Shown here: positions 48,740 to 62,631 of the stretch, piece after piece
Layout: each line of letters opens with the position of its first letter
Numbering within the stretch: the stretch's first letter is position 1
Position numbers and translations under genes: made by a program
Assembly (NCBI RefSeq): GCF_947507565.1
Contig: NC_089185.1
Coordinates: forward strand, 3,100,001-3,164,000
Source of the DNA: Oscarella lobularis
Lineage: Eukaryota; Porifera; Homoscleromorpha; Homosclerophorida; Oscarellidae
Direction of reading: 5' to 3'
DNA: 64,000 nt
Notes under the pieces: generated by a model
Told to the model about the DNA's origin: nothing
Databases searched by the model: none
Seen by the model: the letters and a program-made list of their open reading frames with translations, nothing else

Positions 48740-50452
48740 ATGAGGTCGTTTTTTCGTTCTCGACGACCTGTGAAGCGCTGCATTGAAGTAGGGAAACGGA
48801 ATTTCGTCTCAAGGACTTATTGCCAAAGCAATGTCGTCGATAATTTACGACGAGAGTCAATAGCTCTCGTAGAATCCCTAAAAATAGTCGAGTCAGCGCA
48901 ATCACGCGTCACTCGACTAAATCGCCTTATCAATCACATTTTATACTATCCGGAGACGCGATCACTGCTTCATAGTCAGAAACTCGTTCCGATATTGACG
49001 AAAATGAGGGAAAAATGCCGTGACAAGGACGATGAAACGCAGGCACTTTTACGACAATCTTTTGCTATGATGGGACACACACAATCGTGCAAAGGAAAGG
49101 GAATACGGATATTGTCAATTGACGGTGGAGGATCCAGGTATTATATAAGAGGAAACGATTAAAATTGATTTGATTTTTTAATTAATTAAAAGGGGAATTA
49201 TTTCTGTTGAAATTCTCAAGCGTATTGAGGAAATGACTGGACAGCGGACGTACGAACTGTTCGACTTAGTTTGTGGCAGTTCTACTGGAGCCATTGTTTC
49301 GTTTCTCCTCTGCTCGCGTTATTTAACGGTGGGCGAAGCAGAAGAAGCCTATCGACGACTCAGCTTGGAAACATTCAAGCAGAACAAGTTGGTGGGCGGA
49401 GGAAAACTTTTCATGGCACAATCATATTATGATACAGGAGCATGGACGAAGACGCTTAAGTAAGTGAGTAAAAAAGGCACAGCAGTCCCTCAGTTGAAAA
49501 GAATTATTAGGAAACATTTGACAGAGGATGAAACCCTTATAGAAACATCAAGGGATTCGCGGTGTCCAAAGGTAATAATAGGATTTTTTTCTCTTTCTTT
49601 TTATGAGCTTTCTGTTTTAGCTTATTGTTGTGTCAACCATTGCTAATCGCTCCGTTCTACGACCCTTTCTTTTTCGAAATTATGACTATCATCCTCGAAT
49701 TGAAGCTCACTACCCTGGAAGCTACACGAATGCTTTGTGGGAAGCAATACGAGCATCGACGGCGGCACCAGGATATTTTGACGAATGTCGTCTCGACGGA
49801 AATGTTCACCAGGTAAAGTTGAATGTCTTAGACCTTCAGAAAGTTTTATTGTTTGACCTTTTTTTATTCTCCTAACCCAGTGTCATTGTCTTTGTCTTGT
49901 TCATCACTTATGTTTTTTAAGGATGGTGGTTTGCTGACTAACAATCCAACGGCTATTGCTTTGCATGAAGCTCGTCAAATCTGGGGTAGGAATACTCCCA
50001 TTCAATGCGTCGTCTCTCTTGGAAATGGGAAACGACCACTAGAAGATCCAAAGGGAAAGCAGCAGAATAGCTGGTGGATCAAAAATTGGCAAGATAAGCT
50101 CATTCAATTGATATTTAGTGCGACAGACACAGAAGGCAAATCGCATGCTATTTAATTAATGATTGGATAAGTGATCTTTTTTTCCTTCTTTTTAGCTGTT
50201 GATACAGTTCTGCGTGACGTCTTAGCTCCTGGAACTTATTTTCGTTTTAATCCAACGCTGTCTGAAGATTTGGCTTTGGATGAGAATCGTGGCGAAAAAT
50301 TGGATTTGATGGTGCAGGACACTCGCTCATTTTTGCGTCAGAATTTGAGGGAATTGGAACTGGCTGCTTTAGCGCTGTCCATAAAGAGGTCTCGAAGGCA
50401 AAAATTTCAAGACTGGTACAGATGCAAAATGAATGCCTTTTTGCCACCTTAA
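48740..50452 (+). CDS. PNPLA8: PNPLA8-type calcium-independent phospholipase A2 (patatin)
   Basis: Six exons: 48740-49137, 49193-49459, 49511-49571, 49621-49812, 49922-50135, 50196-50452, giving 462 aa. The patatin domain starts at RILSIDGGGSRGIISVEILK (oxyanion loop). It has the nucleophile elbow VCGSSTGAIVSF and the catalytic Asp in HQDGGLLTNNPTAIALHEA; FRNYDYHPRIEAHYPG and PGTYFRFNPTLSED match iPLA2-gamma. The N-terminus is basic (MRSFFRSRRPVKRCIEVGKR) and could target mitochondria, where PNPLA8 acts on phospholipids. It is shorter than human PNPLA8 (782 aa), mainly at the N-terminus. The last intron starts with GC (G|GCAAAT). The exon 3 acceptor was chosen by phase. Confidence 0.92.
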
Positions 50453-50566
50453 TTTTAATTAAGTCTATCTACACTATCTATCTTTTTCAGTACTTTACGT
50501 CATCGGGTCATTGTCTTAGGTTTAGCGTGCGTTACTTAACGACTTCGCTGAACAAAACGACGCGAA

Positions 50567-51726
50567 ATGGGCGAAGAAGGAGGTGAAGAGAAGCTAACAG
50601 ATTTTCTGCTTGAAGTAGAACTCTGTGTTTGACTGTTCTCGATATTCACAAGTCGTTTCTAGTTGAAAGAAATCGAGAAACGGGACTCTGTTCTGACGAG
50701 CGCTCAGCAAATCGATCGTCTTCTTCGTCCCGGAGCAACCTACTTCAACATGAACCCTTATGACGTGAAGATTCGATTGTATAAGCGTCTTCTTTCGACG
50801 TATGATCGTTTCTCTCTTTGTAGGTTCTTCAAATTCCTTTTGGTGCCAGCAAGAAAGAAGTTGACAAGCAATTTCGAAAAGTCGAATATACTTATGTATT
50901 TTTCGAACTAGTTCATTGTTCTAGTGTACGTAGCTTTCGTTTTTGGTGCATCCTGATAAAAATGCGGACGATTGTGATCGAGCTCAAAAGGCTTTTGATG
51001 GTGAACAGAAAAGAGAAAGAATATATACGTACATGTATTTATTTTTTTTTCTAAAGCGTTGAATACTGCTCATTTGGTGTTTGACGACGAAGAGGAGTTG
51101 GAACGAGTTGAGAAGATTGTCAAAGCTGGACAGGAACTCGTTGAACGAAACGTTGTCACTTTTACTAAAGAGACTCTACCTAAACAGACTCTCTTCTATT
51201 TGTTTTAGCTTAAAGAAAAGAGAAAGCAAGCAAAGAAACAGGGTCTGGATAGAATTGACGAAGATGATCCTGATAGGGTTATTATACAAAGTTCTCTTAT
51301 ACCAAATATTTCTTTGATTTCTTTCTTCTTTAGTTTGCACATTTTTCTCGATGTACTATTGCCAAGCTGTTTGCTGATTTGGACAAGAAGAAGAAGCATC
51401 TTGCTCAACGTGAACAAGAGGAAAAGTACTCTACGTAGTTGTGTCATGATCTCCAGTAATTGATGATGGGGTTTATAGGAAAAGACAACAACAGTTGGAA
51501 GAAGTCGAGCAAAACAAAAAGAAAAAGGAGAAGCAATTTGAAGAAAATTGGGATGTACAGTACTTTATAAGAAAACTATCGAGGCGCGTGACGTCACATG
51601 ATTTTTTAGGCAACGAGAGGACACAGGGTGACCAATTGGAGAACGTTTCAGTCGGGCGGAAAGAAAAAGAAGAACATGTACGCTCTTAAACGAGCTCCCT
51701 ATCAACCAGAAAAACGAAAAAAGTGA
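50567..51726 (+). CDS. DNAJC8: DNAJC8 (SPF31), spliceosome-associated J-domain protein
   Basis: Nine exons: 50567-50614, 50663-50764, 50824-50880, 50934-51000, 51057 to about 51151, 51209-51277, 51334-51425, 51479-51554, 51610-51726, giving about 240 aa (human 253). The start LKEIEKRDSVLTSAQQIDRL is diagnostic, followed by PGATYFNMNPYDVLQIPFGA and the J-domain HPD motif (LSFLVHPDKNADD). A Lys/Glu-rich helix then leads to NWRTFQSGGKKKKN near the end. DNAJC8 is associated with the spliceosome and SR-protein kinases. The exon 5 donor has two options 3 nt apart. It lies 114 bp downstream of the PNPLA8-type gene on the same strand. Confidence 0.92.
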
Positions 51727-51972
51727 GAAACTAAACTTTCTAAATACTGTGTGGCAGGCAAGCAGGAAGCCAGCCATCACGTCGTAGATTGCAGACTTCC
51801 AAATGAATATCTAAGATTTAGTGGAGCATGTCCTGTATGTGATTCCCTTCTACTACTGTATGTCAACCATAAAAACGCCATGCGAATTTAGGTACAAACG
51901 CTACTACTCTATAATATTTTGAAAACGTTTTAGGAACAAAAGCTAATACAGTATAAAGGATGACAATGACGT

Positions 51973-53045
51973 TCATAAATCTTCTCCTTCAAATATTGCC
52001 TTGACGTCATCTTTTTCGTTGGCTGATTCTGATCCCCAGATCCTTTTTTTAGATCTTCTCATTGCCGTTGTCTTGGTGGCGCTCTTAATGTCATCTAACT
52101 TGAATGGACTTGGTTTGGCTCTCGAACCCTTTGAGTACTCAAATTGATAATCTTTCTCAGGATCTGATCCTGGCCATTTACTCATTGGCACCGTCTCTTC
52201 CGGTTTCTCTTTTCTCTTCAATCCCTGCATCGTGACGTCAATTTGCGTCTTCAATTTGTCTAGAAAGTAGCTTCGCGATTTTTCGTCTACTGCAAAGGGG
52301 CTATACATAGAAGAGAGAGAGAGAGAGTGGCAGTGACGTCTACCTATCATCACATCAGGCTGATCAACTCACGTACGTCAGTTTCACTTTGCCAGCTTTA
52401 AATATTTTGCGAGACACTTCATAGTCCGGTAGGCTGTCTGAGTTGGAAGGATAAGCAAGATAAGTGACTTCTTTGATGCCAGCCTACCAACGTGACACTT
52501 CCAAGACAATCTTTTCTAGGTTGAATTCGAACCTGAGTGAGTAACTTTGCGCATTCTTTGCACGGAAACAAAGTGACGTAGCAGACGGCTCCTCTCAAAT
52601 TGGCTCGGCTCAAAACGAGAGCATTTGCTTCAGCATGAATAACGTAATCCTTTTTTGCCTCTTTCTCCCATTTATCGTGCGTATCTTCGAGTCCCGGTGG
52701 AAATCCGTTATAAGCGGTGCTAACAATCTAAAGTAGTAAGTAAGTAATTCTATTTTACCGTGCCGCAGTGATACAGTACAGTACTGTATAGGTTTCTGGA
52801 TCAACAATGCAACAACCGACTCGAGTATTGGGATCTTTGCTTCGCAATGATGCCGTCAAAGCGACAGCCATGTACAGTTCTTCCCACTTGAGCTAGAAAA
52901 GAAGCAGTGGCGCGGCTACAAGCTTAGGCTACACCGGCATTCTTCACGTACGGCTTACTTTCGCTTTCACTATTTCGTCGTCGCCGTCTTCTTCTTCTTG
53001 CTTCAAATCTTCTTGAAAGCTCACCCTTTTTGTCAGGTAAGCCAT
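51973..53045 (-). CDS. DCTD: dCMP (deoxycytidylate) deaminase with C-terminal extension
   Basis: Five exons: 53045-52959, 52892-52785, 52727-52533, 52483-52377, 52300-51973, giving 274 aa. The zinc deaminase core is complete: LKWEELYMAVALTASLRSKD, NTRVGCCIVDPET, the HAEANAL active site and LFPCKECAKLL for the PCxxC zinc ligands, then AGIKEVTYL. The enzyme converts dCMP to dUMP for thymidylate synthesis. The tail is unusual: after LTPFAVDEKSRSYFLDKLKT it carries about 90 extra residues, Lys-rich and disordered (KRKEKPEETVPMSKWPG, MRRSKKRIWG), probably a nuclear localisation signal. Human DCTD is 178 aa. The start ATG at 53045 is an inference, followed by an acidic leader (EEEDGDDE). Confidence 0.85.
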
Positions 53046-53069
53046 GGATACGTAAGGAGGGGATACGTG

Positions 53070-53110
53070 GGGAGGGAGGGGGGAGGGAGGGAGGGAGGGA
53101 GGGAGGGAGG
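53070..53110 (+). repeat. G-rich (GGGA)n tract
   Basis: Plus strand holds at least eight GGGAGGGA-type units between DCTD start (-) and RPL13A 3' end (-). Four or more G-triplets at short spacing could form a G-quadruplex. Confidence 0.85.
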
Positions 53111-53229
53111 CGCGCGCTATAGGTACTCAATGAAACCATGCCGTGGGAGACTCGCCGTGGGTCTGATGACTTATTTTTGTAAGGCAATTTTTATTGAGAA
53201 ACATTTTTCTACTAGGAAGAGACAACGTT

Positions 53230-54213
53230 TCAAGCGTGTCCATATTGAGCGAGAACTTGATCGATGGGAGCGAGTTTGGTAGCCTCGTCTCCAATCGCTT
53301 TCTGCCTCAATCGTTCAAGTCGCTTCTTTCTCTCGTAGTAGATCTTGGCCTTTGCCTTTCGCTTTTCCTCCAACGTACCAATGATATCTTGGTATTTCCA
53401 GCCCACTTCATGGGAGAGACGACCCAGAACGCAAAACTAAAAAAAAACACTTCAATATTAAATTTGATTTTTAGATTATTTTGACGTCACTCACCCTTCG
53501 TCCTGGCTTGAGTTTGAGAACTCTCAATGCCGCTGGAACGACCATTCGTTTTTTCTTATCATAAGGAGGTGGGACTCCATCAAAGACTTTGAGTCGATTT
53601 AGAGCTTCTGTGCCTCGAGTCGTCTTGTGAGGAATCATACCTAGAAATAGGACGTCATCAAACGTCGTGACGTCAGCGTGGGCCGTGTACCTCGAACAGT
53701 CTTGAACAAAACGCGACTCGGTGCGCGGAAGTGAAAGGGGCCCCGCTTTGGATTGACGTTGCAACGCTTTCGAAGGTAGCTCAGAACTTTGACTAAGAAG
53801 CGAAAAAATCCTATTCCAAGCTCTCTTACGCGAATTCGACGACGATTTACGTTTATTTCGATAGAACGAGCCGCTGATGTTGATCTGTTCGCATCGAACG
53901 ACGACAATTCGTTGACCTAATGATGTCGAGTGAGTGCGATCGACGTCGAATGGGAATTTCTTACCGTTCAATATGCTTTTTGCTATGATCGACGCCAAAC
54001 GACCGATTAGGTGACCTTTCGCGTCGATAACGACGAGCTAGAAACGCCATTTATTAATTCTCCACGCGAGCGCGGCCGCGAATAAGAGCGAAAAGCGCGA
54101 TTAGGATTGTTTGAGCCACGTGGTGGGCCTCAAAGGGGGCCCCACGCAGCCTCTCGTTTAACAATCCGATCGTTTTATTGTTCGATAGCTCAACTGACCT
54201 TCTCGAAAGCCAT
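53230..54213 (-). CDS. RPL13A: Ribosomal protein uL13 (RPL13A)
   Basis: Six exons: 54213-54199, 54037-53965, 53916-53851, 53792-53691, 53640-53495, 53436-53230, giving 202 aa (human 203). Conserved blocks: [73 protein letters not shown] and [20 protein letters not shown]. It is a component of the 60S subunit. A first coding exon of five codons is typical of ribosomal protein genes. In vertebrates its introns host box C/D snoRNAs; I see no RUGAUGA/CUGA pairs in the introns here. It is head-to-head with Ashwin (93 bp between starts). Confidence 0.97.
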
Positions 54214-54306
54214 TCTACGAGACGACGCAGCTAGGACGGTAGACTAGGGAGTTTTCACGCGCAGAAGCAAGCACGATATTTGCAGTTAGCGCACGTCATT
54301 GGAGAA
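54214..54306. promoter_or_regulatory. 93-bp divergent promoter region, RPL13A / Ashwin
   Basis: Only 93 bp separates the start codons. A pyrimidine-rich initiator (TOP-like) would be expected for RPL13A, but the transcription start cannot be fixed by eye. Confidence 0.45.
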
Positions 54307-54842
54307 ATGGCCGATTGGGGTTTTCAAGCGAATTCGGGTGTAGAACAGCCTGAATATCTTACGAATGAGCAGCTGGTGGAAAAATTGCAACTCTATTGCA
54401 TTGAAGTACTTCCAGGAACGAAGCGAGACGATCTAATCGATCTTTTTCGCTCGAACTTGACTCCGCGACCCCAAAGGCAAAAACGATTAGAAGGAAAACA
54501 AGTGCCAAGTGGATTTCGTTCGAAGAAAGCTCGGCAAAAACGGTATTTTTACATGATCGTGTTTGACTAGAATGAATTTCTTTTTTCTACCGTACGTACA
54601 GTGGTTCGTCAGAAGGGAAAGTGTCACAACAATCAGTTGCTAATAAGAGTCAACCACCGAAAAAAATCAAGCTCAATAGAAGTGCAGCTGGATTTATGAC
54701 AGAAACCAGCAGAAAGCGTTCTTCTTCGGCTGCTGACTCAGTAGCAACGGTTGTCTGTGCAGCAGCAGGAGAATCTGAAGATTCATCTCCTGCAGCGAAA
54801 AAGAAAAAGTCATTTGTTGCTAAACCTATTCAATGGCCTTAA
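54307..54842 (+). CDS. Ashwin (C2orf49)-like, tRNA-ligase-complex-associated protein
   Basis: Two exons, 54307-54542 and 54602-54842, giving 158 aa. The N-terminal block EYLTNEQLVEKLQLYCIEVL followed by RDDLIDLFRSNLTPRPQR fits the helical start of Ashwin (C2orf49), including the P-x-PQR turn. The C-terminus ends in a basic stretch and IQWP, like the TWP end of vertebrate Ashwin. Between them is low-complexity Ser/Ala/Lys sequence with nuclear signals (KKIKLNR, SRKRSSS). Vertebrate Ashwin is a nuclear component of the tRNA-splicing ligase (RTCB) complex. It is shorter than human (232 aa). The match is from two short blocks only, so confidence is moderate. Confidence 0.7.
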
Positions 54843-55039
54843 CTTAATTTTATGATTTTTTTGTTTTGAGAATATTATGTATGACGTACTGTAGCAGTGG
54901 CATGGTGTAGCCTTTCTGCTATCATCACCACGAGTTTGGAATTTTTGTTATACGGGACGTTTTGTATGTTTGTCCGGGAAGGTCTCGCGAATTCAAACGA
55001 AGGAAGACAACGAACTGTTCGTTTCATTCGAATGAAATA

Positions 55040-56584
55040 ATGTACGATAGGTATCGAACGTGTAAAGAGAGCTTCTGTTGTCATTTTTCGCAGGCTAACG
55101 GATCCCGAAGGCGAACTGGCAACGGAAACGAGCACAAAGAAGGAAGGGGGAACGAAATCGACATCGACAACGACGTCAACAACAATGACGATGACAACGA
55201 AGACAGTAAAGACGATGGCTAGTTGGAGGCGACGTCGAAGACGGCGTTTTGGCGGCGGGGAAAAAGGAAAAGCTGAATTGCCCGTCATTGTGCATGTGCC
55301 AATTGATAGACATCGTGACGAACTCGCATCAGTGTTGAATAGCGACGATGACGATAATGATGATGACAAAGATCGTCTAATTATTAATGAAAAAGTCTAC
55401 AGGAAAGGAAAAGTGATAGGACAGGGTGGATCAAGCAAGGTACAGTATCAATGGAACTGCTTCTAACAGAGCACTGTCTTATCTTATTTCTCAGGTCATC
55501 GAGGCTATTTCGAAGGAAGGAGGTGCTTGTGTTGCTGTGAAATGCGTCGATTTGTCAAACATTGAAGACAGCGAAATTGAAATGGGATATCTTCAGGAAG
55601 TGAAAATGCTTAGAACGTTCAATGAGACCAATTGTCCTCGTATCATCAGATTGATTGACTGGTACAGAAAAATAAATTATAGTCATGTGTTGAATATATA
55701 CCCTATAGGGAATATCAAGAGAGAAATGGACTCTTGTTCATTGTAATGGAGAAGGCGGAAAGAGATTTGGGATCAATGATGAGGACAGAAAAGCTCAAGA
55801 GGCACAAGATTCAATTATTTTGGGAGGATATGCTCAGAGCAGTTCAAGTTAGAAAAGAGAAACCCCAAGTCATTGTCTGTCATCGTTTATTCTATTATTT
55901 TAGGCTGTTCATAAGGAAGGAGTTGTGCATGGCGATTTAAAACCGGCGAATTTTGTTGTGAAAGATGATCATCTTTATCTCATTGATTTTGGAATTGCTG
56001 ATCAGATTGATGACGGATCAACGAGCGTCAATCGTTTCATGCACAAGGGAACAGCTAATTATATGGCACCAGAAGCAATAAATTACGGCGGAAGAATGAA
56101 GGTCGGTCAGGGGGTTAGGGTTAGTCAGTCAATGAGATGTCTTGTCTATTAATTTATCATATTCTTCAGGTTGGTCCCTATAGTGACGTTTGGTCTCTTG
56201 GCTGCATTTTGTACTCAATGGTCAGTGGACGTCCACCCTTTGCAGACAAATCTGCATACAAAGAGAAGCTCTTTGCTATTATCGACTCTTCCCATGAGAT
56301 TCCCTTTCCCAAGCATTGGGATTTTCAAGTCGTTGACGTCATTAGGGTAATGACAACAGGTAATTGTATTTGTAATGATTATTCTTTGTAGATGTGTCTC
56401 AAAAGAGACCCTAAAAAAAGAGCAACAATTCACCAACTTCTTTCTCATTCATTTTTAAACGAATATTGTGATTCTCCTCCGTCTTCTTCTTCTTCTTCTT
56501 CTGGTGAGTCAAGTCATCTCATAGAAAAATGCGTATATTTGTTGTATATTAGCTGCTGAAATGAATAAGGAAAACTGGATGTGA
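55040..56584 (+). CDS. TTK: TTK/MPS1 spindle-checkpoint kinase, short form
   Basis: Eight exons: 55040-55050, 55094-55439, 55495-55661, 55709-55847, 55904-56101, 56170-56346, 56392-56503, 56553-56584, giving 393 aa. The kinase domain begins about residue 105 with GKVIGQGGSSKV, the MPS1 glycine loop. It continues with CVAVKCVDLSN, FIVMEKAERDLGSM, VVHGDLKPANFVVKDDHLYL, DFGIADQIDDGSTSV, GTANYMAPEAINYGG, VGPYSDVWSLGCILYSMVSG. MPS1 kinases phosphorylate KNL1 to start the spindle assembly checkpoint. Here the N-terminus is only about 100 residues, Thr/Asp/Arg-rich, with no sign of the TPR kinetochore-binding domain of vertebrate TTK (857 aa). The 11-nt first exon is a phase-based inference. Confidence 0.9.
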
Positions 56585-56764
56585 AGTTATGTATGTATTC
56601 TAGTGACTCCGAGCAAAGTTCTACGATAAAACAATTAATTAAGTCAGACTGTATTAGGTGACGTTATCATATACGGGACGTATACGACAAAGATGTGACG
56701 TGGCGCTGACGTGTTCGTTTTTTTCTTGCGTTGACGTGGGCTTTAGCGAGCTCATTTTGCAACG

Positions 56765-59096
<2,332 letters not shown>

Positions 59097-59566
59097 TTAT
59101 TACAGTAGAGAAGCATGTGTATGTGTGTGAGTCGGGTTATAGAAGCATGTTATTATTGTAGGACTCAAATGTACACAAAAATCCAATATTTCTTAAATAA
59201 ACCCGGAAATGACCCGGAAGTTGTACGACAATAAAAATGAACGTCCTTTCGGCGACTTGAAAGAGGGGAGGCGTTTTACCCACGCCTCCTGGCGGGCGGA
59301 GCCCGGAGCTTCGGTTGACCCACGAAGCATGGGGTATGGCCTCTTTATCCTCGATTGGCCTCGGAGATGGCCTTGGGAGTGAAGCGTCCTCGGATTTGAG
59401 TCCGCCACCCATGGTGTCCAAGGGGACCGCCATTTTGACCCACCGCGTCTCACCATAGTGGGGAAGCCAACTCTATCGGCCCCTGCTACAGAGGTATGGC
59501 CTCTTTAACCTCATTGGCCTCGGAGGGTCTCTTCAAGAGGAGGGGGACCTGTCTGACGTCGCCACC
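59097..59566. other. Convergent intergenic region with short direct repeats
   Basis: 470 bp containing GGTATGGCCTCTTT followed by ATTGGCCTCGGAG twice (59334-59371 and 59493-59525), in GC-rich sequence unlike nearby introns. It may be part of a dispersed repeat. No coding exon is convincing. Confidence 0.5.
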
Positions 59567-61748
59567 TCACGTCATTTCAACCAAATCAATCCTCTTGTAT
59601 ATCCTGGGAAGAAAGGGACGACGAATGAATAAAAAAAGAATTTCTAAATGACGTCATATGCCACTCACCTTCTTCGCGCGGAATTATCTCTCTCAATGCA
59701 TAAGACCGCCTAAAGAGATTAGGCGACGACTCACTCCTCGAAATGATTCTAGATATATTATATAGCCATGGAGGGATCAGGGTGACCCTCCCATTTACTT
59801 ACTTCGAATTGCTTGGTCTCCTATTTCTTTTAAGGTGAACGGAAGATCTTCACCTGGAGTCGACTCTTTTGCTACGCGGCCGTCGGATAGTAGAGCAATT
59901 GAAACTATATACGAACTACCTTGTCTTTTTGTCGGTGTTAATTTCGAAGCGCTTAGAACGACACCAGTTACACAGAGCTGTATTAATTAATTAATTTCGA
60001 GATGACTGAGAATTTAAGGCGAGTACCTGAACTTCGTCTTCGTCTGGGAGATCGCAGTCAAATCTTAAATTGCATAGACAGCAAGGAAACGATTTGGAGA
60101 GTTTGAAGGACACGAGCTATAGAAAGAAAATGGAGGGAACTCTAACCCAACCCTTAGATTTAGAAGTAACTTGTAAAATTTCGTTGAAAATCTTGGAGAA
60201 TTGTTCGTCGGCAAATTCTTGTGGATGCAAGATTGTTTTCTTTTGAACAACTGTTATCATCTATATTCAACAATGAAGGAGACTATTTTTTGAAATTTTT
60301 GACGACGACCTGTGACGTTTTTGTTCCGTATCGAACGTCCATGCCCGGTACAAGTTGAGTACTGCAGCAGAAAAGATCTAAAGAACCCTAACTCAATTCT
60401 TGAGAATTCTCTCTCAAAAATGTTAGGGACCATTAGGAAGTGAGACATCGTTAAGAATAGATACTGCATCCGCCTCTCCTTGATCGCCAACCTAACCCAC
60501 CATCAAATTAAATTACACATAGAATGTACTGTGACTGTAATTGTAGAAACTTCGGCTATGAGAGCGGGTTCGGATGACGTTCCTGACAAATCTAATTACG
60601 GACGATGATCCCACGACGCCGTCGCTCCCGTTTCGTCTCCGTCATCGTTGGCAGAATCGCTGTCCGACTCCTAGAGGGTCATCATAAAAGAAGAGAATGT
60701 TATTGAGGAAATGAAAGGACATACAGACTGAGAAACGACGGCGGCGGCGGCGGCGCTTGTCGTGCCCGTGCTAGAGGAGGTGAGGTTATAGAGAGCACGA
60801 TTCCTCTCAGTTAACTCAATGATTTGTTCTCGCACGTCCTTCTTTCCCATGGTTAGTAAAGAGGGTTTGGGAAGAGCGGCGAGATAGACAGCTGTTCCTG
60901 ACTATAGACGACATCATGGGGAAATGATTGGATTCCTATTCGTATCGTCGACTTACTGCTATTGCAACAAGCAAACTTTCTCCAACCGTCACTTGAATGC
61001 GAAGTCCAAAAACGGCATTCATTCCTTTCACTTTAAGTTTATTGAGAAGTTGACGGTGAACGTCGTGTTGGAGAAAAGGGAGCGCCTATTGAGAAAGGAA
61101 ATCAAGGGACACCGGTGAGTGGCCGGCTCTAGATGGTTTTTTTACGTCGCTAACAGCAACAGCGTTACTTTCTCCTTTGTCTTTCTTCTTGTTTCGACAG
61201 ATTCTGACTCAGGGAGAGATTATAGATGATGATGATGATGATGAAGTCTTTTACCTTGCTTGAATGAAGCCAACCATAGCCGATTACTTGGGCATTGGGA
61301 GGAACTTCGGTCGTCGAAAGAAGAACTTCCGGTACGTATTTCTTTCTAAATATTTTAAAATAGCGTCGTTTTTCTATTAGGCCGGTGCAATTGAGAGGCG
61401 ATTTCTTTAGTGTTATGGGAAAGGGTAGTGAAGTGGGGGAGTAGGGAATCTCAAAGGGATTATTCAGGGTAAAATCGTCAATTTGTGAAGCAACTCTATT
61501 ATAAAAAAAACAATGAGTCAGAAAAACACGATCGACTAAACGGTCACTTACGGATCTTTGATTGCATCAGAACTACTCTCTTTGACTTCGATGGCGGAAG
61601 ATGTTGGTGAAACAGTGGAACCTTTTCCGAGGAACAGAATTCGATAGACATCTATACGTTTCAAGAATAGCACTCACTTGGCAATGGTAATCCCGGTAGA
61701 TAGAGATTGGCTGCTGTGCCTAGAGCTGACAGAACGCAAAGCTCGTCA
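59567..61748 (-). CDS. C2CD5 (CDP138)-like gene, C-terminal region
   Basis: Exons readable on the minus strand: 61748-61678, 61651-61552, 61495-61255, 61085-60957, 60901-60725, 60670 to about 60604, then less certain ones near 60580, 60490, 60360, 60260, 60120, 60040, 59975, 59709 and 59603. Blocks matching C2CD5 as remembered: ELCVLSALGTAANL, KKYVPEVLLSTTEVPPNAQV with IGYGWL, MNAVFGLRIQVTVGESLLVA with AVYLAALPKP, then FPCCLCNLRFDCDLPDEDEV. C2CD5 is a C2-domain protein involved in GLUT4 vesicle insertion. Its hallmark N-terminal C2 domain is not seen in this window, and the C-terminus appears shorter than in vertebrates. Several middle junctions do not resolve by phase, so treat the model as approximate. 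Confidence 0.6.
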
Positions 61749-61935
61749 CTAGAAAAAGAAAATACAAGGTACACTAGACAGAATTCAGTCATGGGCTAGT
61801 GGACCAATGAGAGAAACGGACATAATTAGATACAAGAAACTATGCTATTAGCAACATAAGGCATCGTCATCATCATCAGTAAGATCGCATGTCTTGGCGA
61901 GACGAGTTTAGTTCTTTCGCTTCTCGAACACGAAC

Positions 61936-62631
61936 CTTTCAGAAGTAGCGGGGGTAGCATAGTGAGAAGCTTGATCGCTAGTCGTCGGAACAACAGCAGC
62001 GTCACCGCCGCCGTGAGAGCCAAGTGGAAGAGCGTACATTTGTGGAGGCACACCGTAGCCGGGATGAGGAGGAGGAGGAGGAGGATATGATGATTCTAAT
62101 GGATTGATACTAGCCGTTTCATCACGATAGCCACATCGCGTAGTCGATGATGAATGGTTGTCAAGGTAGCGTGACGCCGTTTCCGTTGAATAGCCGCTCG
62201 ATATGAGAGCGGATTTGATCGTCATAAGAGGATACCAGGAATATTTTTGAAGTAGATAAGCCCAATTGGCGGTTCTGTATCGAATTTCGACGTTCTTCAT
62301 CGGTGAGTGGAGTTCCGTTGGGCAGACGATCCGCGGCGGCGGCGGCGGCGGCGGGAAATGTCGTCGTTGTCAGCTGTTGTTCAGTAGGCGGCGGAGCGTT
62401 ATACGCATGCTCTAGAAATTCAAAAACAGCCACTCACAACGTGGCAAACCCGTTTCGAATAGTGCATACCGTTAATTTTTCGATCGACTTTGCCTTCGTT
62501 TTCGCTTTTTTTCTTGTCTTCGTCTACGTCTACGTCTAGGCCGACTTGAAAGACATTTCGCGTCGACCTCCTCGGCCAGATCTACGTTCAAATCGCGATC
62601 TCTTGCCATAGTGTCGTGCATAACCAGCCAT
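61936..62631 (-). CDS. Possible 5' exons of the C2CD5-like gene, or a separate small gene
   Basis: ATG at 62631 begins MAGYARHYGKRSRFERRSGR. A donor follows, and an acceptor at 62411 opens HAYNAPPPTEQQLTTTTFPA with seven Ala (GCC repeat) and PNGTPLTDEERRNS. A second coding-looking frame in the same stretch gives SYPPPPPPHPGYGVPPQMYA. It ends at a donor (61936) whose phase fits the first C2CD5-like exon at 61748. A frame change between the two blocks implies an unresolved intron. I do not recognise this N-terminus. Low-complexity content makes the coding call uncertain. Confidence 0.35.

Noticed and set aside
53230-54213. Box C/D snoRNAs in RPL13A introns, expected from vertebrates
   Set aside because: No RUGAUGA and CUGA box pairs were found in any intron; intron 2 is only 48 nt.
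59137-59456. Two overlapping minus-strand ORFs after copine
   Set aside because: No domain, repeat-containing sequence, and placed in a convergent 3' region.
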